DNA of 64,000 nt, from contig NZ_RAQQ01000002.1 of NCBI RefSeq assembly GCF_003610785.1, forward strand, positions 248,001 through 312,000. The letters run 5' to 3'. The position numbers and the translations under genes were made by a program. Each line of letters opens with the position of its first letter. Position 1 is the stretch's first letter. Below, one piece after another: positions 52,723 through 61,932 of the stretch. This DNA is from Micromonospora globbae (lineage in GTDB: Bacteria; Actinomycetota; Actinomycetes; Mycobacteriales; Micromonosporaceae). The notes beneath the pieces are model-generated. The model did no database searches. It had not been told where the DNA came from and saw only the letters and a list, made by a program, of their open reading frames with translations.

Positions 52723-54354
52723 TCAGTGCGGGTGGTGGTGGCCGTCCTCGCCGTGCCGGTGCCCCACGTGGAAGTCGACGACGCGGCTGCTCACCGTGCC
52801 GGTCACCGCCGCCTCGGTGGTGAGCAGCATCCCGGTCACCGACGCCGCGGCCTCCAGGGCGCGCAGCACCACGCCGACGGGGTCGCCGACGCCCTCACCC
52901 AGCAGGTCCCGGTAGTCGCCCGTGCGCGCGTCGTACCCGACGTGCCCGGGCAGGTCCGCGACGCGCTCGGCCACCGAGGCCCCGTCCGCGCCGCCGTTCG
53001 CCGCGATCCGGCGCAGCGGTTCGCCGAGCGCGTGGCGGACCACCTCCACGCCCGCGCGCTCGTCACCGGAGGCCGGCAGCGCGGCGAGGACCGCGCGGGC
53101 CTTCACCAGGGCGCTGCCGCCGCCGGCCACCACGCCGTCGCGGGCCGCCCCGCGGGCGGCGGCCAGGGCCTCCGCCACCCGCTGCCCGCGCGCCCGCCGC
53201 TCCACCTCGGTGTGGCCACCGACGCGCAGGACGCAGACCCCTCCGGACAGCCGGGCGATCCGCAGCCGGTGCCGCTCCCGCTCCCAGTCGGAGGTGGCGG
53301 CGGCCAGCTGGGCGCGGATCCCGGCGACCCGCCGGTGCCGCGCCGCCTCGGTCCCGGCGCCGCCGACGATGGTGGTGTCGGTACGGGTGACGACGACGCG
53401 GCGGGCCTCGCCGAGCATCCCGAGCCCCACGTCGGCCAGCCGCAGACCCGCCTCGGGCGTGACCAGCTCACCGCCGGTGAGGGCGGCCACGTCCCGCAAC
53501 GTCTCCCGGCGGGTCTCGCCCAGCTCGGTCGCCCGCACGGCGACGCTGCGGAACGAGTCCTCCACGTTGTTCAGCAGCAGCGTGGCCAGGGCGTCGTCGA
53601 CCACGTCCTCGGCGATGACGAGCAGGGGACGTCCGGTCGCCACCACCTGCCGCAGCAGCGGCAGGAACTCGGCGACCGCGCCGATGCGGCCGTCGTGCGC
53701 CAGGACGTACGGGTCGTCGAGGACGGCGACCGTCCGCTGCGGGTCGGTGACCATGTACGGGCTCAGGTAGCCCCCGGGCAGCCGCATCCCGTCGAGCAGG
53801 TCCGCCTCCGTGCCGGTCGCGTCCCACTCCTCGACGGTCACCACGCCGTCCGGTCCCACCTTCTCCCACGCGGCGGCCACCAGCTCGCCCACCTCCCGGT
53901 CGCCGGCGGCGGTGGTGGCGACGGCGGCGAGGTCGGCGAAGCCGGCGACGGGCCGCGCCTCGCGGCGCAGGTGCGCGCGGACCGCGTCGACGGCGGCGTC
54001 CATGCCGCGCCGGACCGCGACGGGGGAGGCGCCGGCGGCGACCGCCCGCAGACCGTGCCGGGCCATCGCCTGGACGAGGACGACCGCCGTGGTGCCGCCC
54101 CCGCCGGCCTCCCGCCGCGTGACCTCGGCGGCCGCCCGGACCAGCCGCCGCCCCAGGTCGGCGTACGGGTCGTCGAGGGTCAGGGCGGCGGCGACCTCGG
54201 CGCCGTCGGAGGTCACCCGGGGCGGGCCGGCGGGGCGGGCCAGCACGACCGTCCGGCCGCGCGGGCCGAGGGTCACCGCGGCGGCCTCGGCGAGCGCGTC
54301 GACACCCGCCCGGAGCCGGCGACGTGCGGACTCCGCGAACAGGATCTCGGGCAT
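52723..54354 (-). CDS. divergent GroEL-like chaperonin with His-rich tail
   Basis: The 543-residue protein is alignable with GroEL throughout: LGPRGRTVVLARP, VTSDGAEVA (D50 equals E. coli D52), RLSGGVCVLRVGG, GVVAGGGSALV. The phosphate-loop AGDGTTTA of normal GroEL is AGGGGTTA here, so the metal-coordinating catalytic aspartate (E. coli D87) is glycine at residue 85. The D398 equivalent is glutamate (RVAEALAAAR). The tail is VGHRHGEDGHHHPH in place of Gly-Gly-Met repeats. No groES is adjacent. It lies between the mannonate-dehydratase-like gene and the cupin gene with 60-65 base gaps, apparently in one operon. ATP hydrolysis may be slow or lost. Confidence 0.88.
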   Translation of the reverse strand: MPEILFAESARRRLRAGVDALAEAAAVTLGPRGRTVVLARPAGPPRVTSDGAEVAAALTLDDPYADLGRRLVRAAAEVTRREAGGGGTTAVVLVQAMARHGLRAVAAGASPVAVRRGMDAAVDAVRAHLRREARPVAGFADLAAVATTAAGDREVGELVAAAWEKVGPDGVVTVEEWDATGTEADLLDGMRLPGGYLSPYMVTDPQRTVAVLDDPYVLAHDGRIGAVAEFLPLLRQVVATGRPLLVIAEDVVDDALATLLLNNVEDSFRSVAVRATELGETRRETLRDVAALTGGELVTPEAGLRLADVGLGMLGEARRVVVTRTDTTIVGGAGTEAARHRRVAGIRAQLAAATSDWERERHRLRIARLSGGVCVLRVGGHTEVERRARGQRVAEALAAARGAARDGVVAGGGSALVKARAVLAALPASGDERAGVEVVRHALGEPLRRIAANGGADGASVAERVADLPGHVGYDARTGDYRDLLGEGVGDPVGVVLRALEAAASVTGMLLTTEAAVTGTVSSRVVDFHVGHRHGEDGHHHPH

Positions 54355-54418
54355 GGCGGGCGCGTCCTTCCGGTCGGGGGAGCGGGGGTGCGCGGGCGCC
54401 TCCGGCTCCCGTCGCGGC

Positions 54419-55868
54419 TCAGGTGGGCAGCTGCGCCTTGAGGTACGCGGCCATCGACGTCAGCGACGCGCGGGCCTCCGCGTCATCGACCCCCTCGGCC
54501 ACGTCGGCGAACCGGTCGATGGCCGCCTCGCTCTGCTCGGCCAGCCGGTCGGCCGCCTCGAGGCTGGCCCGCATCCGCGCACGGTCGGCGAGCTTGACCG
54601 CCCCGGCCGCGTAGAAGCGGTTCACCAGCGCCTCGGCGTCGTCGAGCACCGGCCTGCGCCCCCGCTCCATGATCAGCGCGGCCTGGAGCATGGCGCGGGC
54701 GTAGCCGGTGTCGTAGAGCTCCCCGCCGTGCCCGCCGCCGCCGACCCCGGCGTACTGGCCGCCGATGGAGCCGTTCTCCCGGTCGAAGTCCAGCGCGCGG
54801 GGGTGTTCGGCGAGCACCCCGCGGTCGTAGCCCTGCCGGACCAGCTCCCGCATGAAGGCGAACATGTCGGTCTCGCCGTTGTCGGGGAACACCTCCGCGT
54901 ACCGCTCCCGCGGCTTGTCCACCGTGACGTTGCGGTAGTGGATGTGGTTCACGCGATCCTTGGCGCCCACGTAGCGCAGGAACTCGACGGCGTCGTGGCC
55001 CACCTCGGGCGTCACCCCGGCGTGGACGGTCAGCCCGTTGGCCGGGCTGTCGTACGTGTCGATGAGGCGCTTCCAGTCGGCCACCGACGCGAGCACCTGC
55101 GGGTTGCCCCGGCTGATGACGGCGGGCGGGTCGTTGGGGTGCACGGCCAGCCGGACGCCGGCCGCCTCGGCGACGGGCACCACCCGGTCGAGGAAGTACT
55201 TGTAGTTGTCCCAGATCTGCTCGTACGTCAGCAGGGGGGTGCCCGGGCGTGGCGGCAGGTCCTTCACCGGGACGCCGTCCACCTCGCGGTGGTAGTCGAA
55301 GGCCGTGTAGCCGGCGCCGAGCCGGTCCTCGTCGTCGATCAGCTCGTAGTAGCCCTCGGTGAGCCGGTGGACGTAGAAGTTTGTACTCGACCACGCGGAT
55401 GCCGGCCTGACCGGCGGCGACCAGCGACTGCCTGATGTACTCGATCTGCTGGTCGCGGCCCTCCTGCCCGCGCACGATGCTGTCGGTGATGTTGATGAGG
55501 TAGGCGGTGATGTGCAGCCCGGCCGCCTCCAGCCGCTGCCGGTCGGCGATGAGCGTGGCCGCCGTCCAGGGCAGGGGCGGCGGGTTGGTGATGAGGGCGC
55601 CGGTGACACCGGCCTGGCGCCAGCGGCGGACCGTCGCCTGGCTCGGGTTGCGCGAGAACCACTGGCACAGCCGCGGCGTGTTCGCGCTCTCCTTCACCTG
55701 CTCGGGCCACTTCAGGTACGGGTACGGCAGGCCGCTCGACCCGGCCGTACCCGCCTCGCTCGCCTCGGCGGCGGCCGGCCCGCCGCTGCCCGCGATGGTC
55801 AGACCGGCGGCCGACACGGCCGCCAGCGATGCGCCCTGCCTCAGGACGTCCCGGCGGGATTGCGCCAT
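54419..55868 (-). pseudogene. mannonate-dehydratase-like protein with Tat signal, frameshifted
   Basis: The reading frame opens at ATG 55868 with a Tat signal (SRRDVLRQGASLAAVSAAG) and continues through QWFSRNPSQATVRRW and GIRVVEY. It then shifts at 55380-55382: the minus strand reads TAC-AAA-CTT, where removal of one A restores YNFYVHRLTEG and an unbroken frame to the stop at 54419. The joined product of about 482 residues is a TIM-barrel with LAVHPNDPP, VNHIHYRNV and NGETDMFAFM, as in UxuA, which dehydrates D-mannonate to KDG. An exported form is odd for that reaction. The indel may be a real mutation or a sequence error. Confidence 0.75.
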
Positions 55869-56436
55869 GATGCGCTACCTCTCGTTCGTCGGTACGGGTG
55901 GCGGTGCGGGGGTGCGTAATCGACGCCGACACGGCCGAAACTGTCTGTTACCGCGCCGTGATGCGTTTTCCGGCACTGCGGTAGGACGATGTGGCGGCGC
56001 CGCGATTGGGCGTGCGAAATCGCCGCCGGCGCCCGGTGAGGGTGGGGCTTTCGGCTCGTCCGGGTGGGCGGAAATGTGTCGACCGGGCGCGCCCTGCCGA
56101 TTTCGGGCGTGGCCCGCCCCGCCGGGTCGGTGGCCCGCCACCTGCGGGGACACCGCGCGCTCAGGATGTCGGATCTCGTGCCACGGCGCCTCCCGGCGAG
56201 GTCGAATGGACACAGTCGACACAGCAGGACCAACCGTGAAGGGATCGACGGTCCCCATAACAACGCAGTAACGAAGAACCCGGGTTCGTGTTGGCAGACG
56301 CTAGCCTCGGCCCTCGTCGGTTGTTAAGAACGAGTTACGAATGATGCCATCCGCATCCTTGATTACTCGTTGTCGACGCTGATCCGGTGACGCACACCCA
56401 CCGATCGGCGGCGTGCCTGGCGGCAGGGGGTTCTCG
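55869..56436. promoter_or_regulatory. divergent control region of the sugar-acid cluster
   Basis: About 570 bases separate the UxuA-like gene (left) and the LysR gene (right). No convincing gene was found; short frames here lack ribosome sites. The part nearest the LysR gene is A+T richer than its surroundings. It holds GTTGTTAAGAAC (56320-56331) and an inverted pair AACGAGT (56329-56335) / ACTCGTT (56365-56371) spaced by 29 bases, a layout suited to LysR-type autoregulation. Confidence 0.4.
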
Positions 56437-57402
56437 GTGCTCAGGACGGATACCCGGCTGGAGTGGTTCGTCTCGTTTCTCGGCGTGGTGGACACCGGGA
56501 GCTTCGTGGCCGCCGCGGAGGCCACGCACCGGTCGCAGCCGCGGGTGAGCATGCACGTGGCGGCGCTGGAACGGGAGGTGGGGCTGCCCCTGTTCGACCG
56601 CCGCAAGCGGCCCGTCGAGCTGACCGAGGCGGGCGCCGTCCTCGCCGTGCACGCACGCGCCGTCCTGCGCGAACTGGAGGCCGCCGAGGCGGCGATGGCG
56701 CCCTGGCGGGGCGGCGCGCGTGGGGTCGTCACACTCGGCTGCTACCCGAGCGCCAGTGCGGCGTTCGTTCCGGCGCTGCTGCGCGAGTTCGCCCGGACCG
56801 TCCCGGACGTCAAGGTGGTGCTCATCGAGCGCGCGACCCTGGAACTCGACCACGCCCTCACGACGGGCGAGGTGGACGTCTGCCTGCGTCCGATGTCACC
56901 GCCCCCGACGACCCCGTCGGTCGTCGGCCATCCTCTGTGGCGGGAGCCGCTGGTGGTGCTGCACCCGATCGACCACCCGCTGTCCGAGCTCCCGGAACCG
57001 TTGGCCGTCGCCGACGTGGCGACGTACCCGCTGGTCTCCATCGGACGCCTCGACGACGCCCAGTCCTCGGAATTCGAGGTCTACCGGCTCTTCCGGGAGC
57101 ACAGCCGCGAGCTGGAACCGGTGCAGGCGACCAACCAGCCGCAGACCCTCGTCGAGATGATCCGGGCGGGGCTCGGCGTCGGCGTCACGAACTGGCTGGC
57201 CGTACGCATCGCCGACACCGAGGGGGTGCGGATCCGCCGGATCGAGGGCGACTGCGGTCGCCGGGTCGCCGTCTACCGGGACATGTCGCGGCCCATGAAC
57301 CCGGCCGCCCGCAGCCTGCTCGAACGCATCGTGCAGGCGCCCCGGCCGCCCGGCACGCAGCCCCCCGGCGCGGTGCCGGAGGCCCCCGCGATGGCGCGCT
57401 GA
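56437..57402 (+). CDS. LysR-family transcriptional regulator
   Basis: The 321-residue protein has an N-terminal winged helix-turn-helix (FLGVVDTGSFVAAAEATHRSQ, HVAALEREVGLPLFDR) and a LysR substrate-binding domain (~90-300; VTLGCYPSASAAFVP, MIRAGLGVGVTNW). GTG 56437 is preferred over GTG 56413 because AGGGGG stands six bases before it. It probably controls the flanking kduD and UxuA-like operons in response to a sugar acid. Confidence 0.92.
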   Translation: MLRTDTRLEWFVSFLGVVDTGSFVAAAEATHRSQPRVSMHVAALEREVGLPLFDRRKRPVELTEAGAVLAVHARAVLRELEAAEAAMAPWRGGARGVVTLGCYPSASAAFVPALLREFARTVPDVKVVLIERATLELDHALTTGEVDVCLRPMSPPPTTPSVVGHPLWREPLVVLHPIDHPLSELPEPLAVADVATYPLVSIGRLDDAQSSEFEVYRLFREHSRELEPVQATNQPQTLVEMIRAGLGVGVTNWLAVRIADTEGVRIRRIEGDCGRRVAVYRDMSRPMNPAARSLLERIVQAPRPPGTQPPGAVPEAPAMAR

Positions 57403-57450
57403 CGTGCCACCTCGGTGCATCCGTTGTGCGGATAGGTCCATTCCGTTTCC

Positions 57451-57472
57451 GTTGTTAACGCCCTGCAACAAC
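57451..57472. promoter_or_regulatory. inverted repeat upstream of kduD
   Basis: GTTGTT-N10-AACAAC, a dyad of the type bound by LysR or GntR proteins, lies about 60 bases before the kduD start. The left half runs into TGTTAACGC, a partial match (10 of 14) to the arabinose operator. TTAACG / TAGTGT (57456, 57478) could be the promoter. Confidence 0.45.
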
Positions 57473-57530
57473 TCGCCTAGTGTCATCCGCACGCAACCGC
57501 CGGAACGGCTCGACGGGGAGGGAGGACACG

Positions 57531-58304
57531 GTGCGTACGCCACAGGAACCGTCTCCGACCTTCCTCCTCACCGGACGGCGGGCCCTCGTGACCGGAGCCG
57601 GAAGCGGCATCGGCCGGGCCATCGCCGTCGCGTACGCGGCGGCCGGCGCCGACCTCGTGCTGCTCTCCGAGCGGGACAACCTCGACGAGGTGGCGGAGGC
57701 GGTGCGGGCGCACGGCGCGACGGCCACCTGTGTCCGGTTCGACCTGGCCGACGTGGCCGGCCGCGCCGGGTTCGTCGAGGCCCTCCTCGACGAGCACGAG
57801 GTGGACGTCCTGGTGAACAACGCGGGTGTCATCCGCCGCGCGCCCAGCGAGACGTTCCCCGACCACGACTGGTACGACGTCATCGAGGTCAACACCCACG
57901 CGGCGTTCCACCTCGCCCGCGCGGCCGGCCGCCGCATGCTCGCCCGCGACGGCGGGAAGATCATCAACATCGCCTCGGTGCTGAGCTTCCAGGGCGGCGT
58001 CTTCGTCCCGTCCTACGCCGCGAGCAAGCACGCGATCGCCGGCCTCACCCGGGCCCTCGCCAACGAGTGGGCCGGCCGGGGTGTGAACGTCAACGCCATC
58101 GCGCCCGGCTACGTCGAGACCGCCGTCACCGAAGGGCTGCGCGAGGACCGGGAACGCCGGGCCGAGATCACCGTCGGCATCCCGGCGGGCCGGTGGGCCA
58201 CGCCGCAGGACATCGTCGGGCCGGCCGTCTTCCTCGCGTCCGCGGCCGCGGACTACGTCCACGGACACATCCTCGTCGTCGACGGCGGCTGGCTCTGCCG
58301 TTGA
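57531..58304 (+). CDS. kduD: SDR dehydrogenase, 2-dehydro-3-deoxygluconate 5-dehydrogenase type
   Basis: The 257-residue short-chain dehydrogenase has a TGAGSGIG nucleotide-binding loop, NNAG at 96-99, and catalytic S149, Y162 and K166. The segment GKIINIASVLSFQGG, the NVNAIAPGY stretch and the ending VDGGWL follow E. coli KduD closely. KduD interconverts KDG and 2,5-diketo-3-deoxygluconate. GTG 57531 has GGAGGGAGG upstream. Confidence 0.88.
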   Translation: MRTPQEPSPTFLLTGRRALVTGAGSGIGRAIAVAYAAAGADLVLLSERDNLDEVAEAVRAHGATATCVRFDLADVAGRAGFVEALLDEHEVDVLVNNAGVIRRAPSETFPDHDWYDVIEVNTHAAFHLARAAGRRMLARDGGKIINIASVLSFQGGVFVPSYAASKHAIAGLTRALANEWAGRGVNVNAIAPGYVETAVTEGLREDRERRAEITVGIPAGRWATPQDIVGPAVFLASAAADYVHGHILVVDGGWLCR

Positions 58305-58339
58305 CGCTTCGCCGACAACCTCGAAAGGAGCGGGAGCAC

Positions 58340-58993
58340 GTGACTTCCGTACCGACGCACGACATCGTCGAGGCCTACCGCGGCCTGGCGACCGCCTCGG
58401 TGGCCGACGCCGTGGAGAAGACCGGTGAGCGCGGGTACCTGACCGGTGCCATCGGCCCGGTCCTGCCCGGCAAGCTGGTCGGTCCGGCGGTGACCGTGCT
58501 CGAGGAGCCGTGCGACTGGGCCGAGCCGCCGACCCTCGCGCTGCGGGCGATCGACGAGTCGCCGGCCGGCAGTGTCCTGTGCATCGCCGCCGGCGGCGCG
58601 GACGTCGCCGTGTTCGGCGGGCTGATGGCCGCCGGCGCGGTGGTGAACGGGATCGCCGGCGCCGTGCTGGACGCCCGGGTGCGCGACATCGAGGAGATCC
58701 GGCGCGACTACCCCCAGCTGGCGATCTACGCGCGGGGCGGCGTCCCCTCGACGACGGTCGGCCGCTACCGGACGGTGAGCCTCAACGAGCCGGTCGAACT
58801 CGGTGGTGTCGTGGTGTCGCCGGGGGACCTGATCGTCGCCGACAGCGACGGCGTGGTGCGGGTGCCGGCCGACCGGATCGTCGAGATCCTCGAGATCGCG
58901 CAGGGCATCGAGAAGGCCGAGCGCGAGCAGACGCAGCTGATCCACGAGTCGGGGTCCCTGCTCACCGGCCTCGCCAAGCACAACCGGGTCTGA
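58340..58993 (+). CDS. RraA-family aldolase/decarboxylase
   Basis: The 217-residue member of the RraA/HMG aldolase family has the phosphate- or metal-site stretch FGGLMAAGAVVNGIAGAVLDARVRD. The family's key Arg and Asp are present, although the usual DG is DA. Members cleave 4-hydroxy-4-methyl-2-oxoglutarate or decarboxylate oxaloacetate. Position between kduD and kdgK suggests a 2-keto-acid step. GTG 58340 has AAAGGAG upstream. The related RNase-E-inhibitor role is unlikely in this context. Confidence 0.82.
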   Translation: MTSVPTHDIVEAYRGLATASVADAVEKTGERGYLTGAIGPVLPGKLVGPAVTVLEEPCDWAEPPTLALRAIDESPAGSVLCIAAGGADVAVFGGLMAAGAVVNGIAGAVLDARVRDIEEIRRDYPQLAIYARGGVPSTTVGRYRTVSLNEPVELGGVVVSPGDLIVADSDGVVRVPADRIVEILEIAQGIEKAEREQTQLIHESGSLLTGLAKHNRV

Positions 58994-58997
58994 GGCC

Positions 58998-59951
58998 GTG
59001 GACATCCTCGCCCTCGGCGAGCCGCTGCTGGAGTTCACCGCCGGCGACGACCGCCCGTTGGAGGCGGCGCGGACCTTCGCCGTGGGGTACGGCGGCGACA
59101 CCTCCAACGTCCTCATCTCGGCCAGCCGGTGCGGCGCCGCCACCGGCTACATCACCCGCATCGGCGACGACGGCTTCGGCACGGCGCTGCTGCGACTGTG
59201 GCAGGCCGAGGGCGTGGACACCGCGCACGTCGTCCGCGAGCCCGGCGGCCGGACCGGCATCTACTTCATCTCACGCGACGCCGCGCACAGCTCCTTCACG
59301 TACTACCGCGCCGGCTCGCCGGCCAGCCGGCTGAGCCCCGCCGACGTGCCGGGCGACGCGGTCGCCCGGGCCCGGGCCCTGCACGTCTCGGGGATCACCC
59401 AGGCGATCAGTGTGTCGGCCTGCGACGCCGCCTTCCACGCCATGCGGCTGGCCCGCCGCCACCAGACGCTGGTCACCTACGACCCGAACCACCGGCCGGC
59501 ACTGTGGCCGCTGGACCGGGCCCGGGCCGTCGTGACCCGCAGCGTCGAGCTGTGCGACGTGGCACTGCCCAACGTGGAGGAGGGGCGGCAGCTCACCGAG
59601 CTGGACGACCCCGAGGCCGTCCTCGCGTGGTTCGCCGCGCGCGGCCCGCGCATCGTGGCGTTGAAGATGGGCGACCGGGGCGTCCTGCTCTGGGACGACG
59701 GCCACGTCAGCGAGATCCCGCCGCACCCGGTGGTCCCGGTGGACAGCACCGGGGCCGGTGACGCGTTCGACGGGGCGTTCGTCGCCCGGCTGGTCCAGGG
59801 GGCCACGCCGTCCGACGCCGCCCGCTACGCCGCGGTCGCCGGCGCCCTCACCACCCAGGGCGACGGCGCCGTCCACCCGATACCGCGGGACGCGGCGATC
59901 CGCTCCGCCCTGCGGAAGGACCCGATCACGATTCACCAGCGGAGGCGATAA
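58998..59951 (+). CDS. kdgK: 2-keto-3-deoxygluconate kinase (PfkB family)
   Basis: The 317-residue ribokinase-fold kinase has the PfkB signature 2 DSTGAGDAFDGAF with catalytic base D255, and the N-terminal GEPLLEF and YGGDTSNV motifs of KDG kinases. It phosphorylates KDG to KDPG, the substrate of the aldolase encoded at 51537. GTG 58998 lies four bases after the RraA-family stop. Confidence 0.9.
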   Translation: MDILALGEPLLEFTAGDDRPLEAARTFAVGYGGDTSNVLISASRCGAATGYITRIGDDGFGTALLRLWQAEGVDTAHVVREPGGRTGIYFISRDAAHSSFTYYRAGSPASRLSPADVPGDAVARARALHVSGITQAISVSACDAAFHAMRLARRHQTLVTYDPNHRPALWPLDRARAVVTRSVELCDVALPNVEEGRQLTELDDPEAVLAWFAARGPRIVALKMGDRGVLLWDDGHVSEIPPHPVVPVDSTGAGDAFDGAFVARLVQGATPSDAARYAAVAGALTTQGDGAVHPIPRDAAIRSALRKDPITIHQRRR

Positions 59952-59953
59952 CC

Positions 59954-61083
59954 ATGCCGTTGCGAGACGTCTGCGACTCGCCGCCGTCGGCACAGCGGTG
60001 GTCCTGCTGGCCGCCGCCTGCGGCGGTGGCTCCACGGTCGACGACGACGACGGCGCCGGCGGGGCGGCGCTCACCAAGGTCCGTGCCGGCTACGTGTCGG
60101 CCATCGACCAGATCGGGCTGCCGGTCGGCCTGGAGGGCGGCTACTTCGAGGAGGAGGGGCTCGACGTCGAGCTCGCCCAGCCGTTCCCGACCGGCGTCGA
60201 CGCCCTCAACGCGTTGCAGGCCGGCACCGTCGACATCATCCAGGTCGGCACGCCCCTCATCGCCGCCGCCCAGAAGGGCATCGACCTCGTGCTGCTGGGC
60301 AACTACACCGGTTCGGCGAGCCAGCGCAGCATCGACGAGACGATGGCGGTCGTGGCCGCGCCCGGCGCCGAGATCGACCCGGCCGACCTGAAGACGCTGC
60401 GCGGCAAGCGGATCGGCGTGTCGGTGGCCTCGATCAACCACCTCTACCTGCTGGGCCTGCTCGACTCGGTGGGCCTGTCGACGAACGACGTGAAGATCGT
60501 CAACACCGCGCCGCCGGACATGGGCGTCGCCCTGCAGACCGGCGGCGTGGACGCGGCGGTCATCTGGGACCCGTGGCCGATCGTCGTCACCGAGCAGGTG
60601 CAGGGCGCGCGGGAGATCCTGCGCGGCGGCGGCCACATCCCGTTCGTCGGGTACATCGTCGCCACCCGCCAGTTCGTCGACGGAAACCCCGAGGTCGTCG
60701 AGAAGTTCCTCACCGCCCGGGCGGCGGTGGACCAGTGGATGCGCAAGAACCCGGACGAGGCCGGGGAGTCGGCGACCCGGTGGCTGCCCGGCACCAAGCC
60801 GGAGGTGGCCAGGAAGGCGATGCAGTACAACACCAAGCAGCTCGACCCCCGCTTCAGCGCGTGCAACTACCTGGCGCTCGACACGATCAGCCGGCTCCTC
60901 GCCGAGCAGGAGGTGGTGCAGCCCGGCTTCGACGTGAGCAGGTACTTCGCGCCCGAGCCGATCCTCGGCATCATGTCGGCCGAGCCGGCGCTCTTCGACG
61001 ACCTTCCGGCCGTCCCGGAGGCGGCGGCGATCGGTGCCGGGTACACCTTCAACCGTGACGAGGCGGTGAAGGCTTGTCCGTGA
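59954..61083 (+). CDS. NitT/TauT-type ABC substrate-binding lipoprotein, apparent frameshift near the start
   Basis: The best start is ATG 59954, with GGAGG seven bases upstream, but its frame is out of register with the protein. The lipoprotein signal RRLRLAAVGTAVVLLAAACGGG and the mature domain (GYVSAIDQIGLPVGLEGGYF, ALQAGTVDIIQVG) lie in another frame. One added base between about 59957 and 59968 would join them. Without that, the first usable start in the main frame is GTG 59998, which loses most of the signal peptide. The protein (~376 residues) is an SsuA/TauA-like type 2 binding protein. Two permeases and an ATPase follow directly. Confidence 0.75.
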
Positions 61084-61922
61084 CACTCGGCCGGACGGCC
61101 GGCCCGGGCTTGCGGGGGCGCACCGCCGCCCCCGCGAGCCGCGGCCCGCGCGGCCGCCTGGCCTCAGCGTTCTGGTTCCTGCTGCCCTTCGCCCTCCTCC
61201 TGGTCGTCTGGGCGGTCGTGGTCGCGGCCACGGGCACACCGATGCGGATCTTCCCGCAGGTGACCGACGTCGGATCGGCCATCGCCGACATGTGGGCCAG
61301 CGGCGACCTCCTGCGGCACCTCGGCGCCAGCCTGCGGCGCGTCGGCGTCGGCGCCCTGCTCGCCGTGGCGACGGCGCTGCCGTTCGGCATCGCACTCGGC
61401 GCGAGCCCCAAACTGGCCGCCTTCTTCACCCCGCTGCTGCGGTTCTCGGTCTCCCTGGCCGGCATCGCCTGGATCCCGATCGCCACGCTCTGGCTCGGCT
61501 ACAGCGACCAGGCCGTGATCTTCATCGTGTGGAACGCCATGTTCTTCGCCCTCACCTACAACGCGCTGCTCGGCGTGCAGCAGATCCCGATCGAGCTGAT
61601 CCGGGCAGCGCGGTCGATGGGCACCGGGCGGCTGCGGATGTTCTGGGAGGTGCTGCTCCCGGGCGCCCTGCCCAGCGTCGTGACCGGCCTGCGGATCGGC
61701 CTCGGGTACGGCTGGCGCGGCCTGGTCGCCGCCGAGATCATCGCCAGCAGCGCCGGTCTCGGATACGCGTTGTTCCTGGCCCAGAAGAGCTTCGACACCG
61801 ACGTGGTCATCGCCTCCATGGCGATCATCGGGGTGCTCTGGCTCCTCATGGACCGGCTCGTCCTGTCGCCGTTGGAGCGGCGCACGGTCGAGCGGTGGGG
61901 CATGAAGTCGGTGGTGAGCTGA
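61080..61922 (+). CDS. NitT/TauT-type ABC transporter permease 1
   Basis: The 280-residue BPD_transp_1 permease has six helices and the EAA-loop ELIRAARSMGTGRLRMFWEVLLP. GTG 61080 overlaps the binding-protein stop by 4 bp. It is similar to the following permease along its length (WRGLVAAEII against WRALIAAEII), so the two probably form a heterodimer. Confidence 0.9.
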   Translation: MTLGRTAGPGLRGRTAAPASRGPRGRLASAFWFLLPFALLLVVWAVVVAATGTPMRIFPQVTDVGSAIADMWASGDLLRHLGASLRRVGVGALLAVATALPFGIALGASPKLAAFFTPLLRFSVSLAGIAWIPIATLWLGYSDQAVIFIVWNAMFFALTYNALLGVQQIPIELIRAARSMGTGRLRMFWEVLLPGALPSVVTGLRIGLGYGWRGLVAAEIIASSAGLGYALFLAQKSFDTDVVIASMAIIGVLWLLMDRLVLSPLERRTVERWGMKSVVS

Positions 61923-61932
61923 GGTGGCGGAC

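Noticed and set aside
55991..56327. Short rightward frames of about 80 codons in the gap between the UxuA-like gene and the LysR gene
   Set aside because: There is no Shine-Dalgarno sequence and no family likeness; the composition looks like control DNA.
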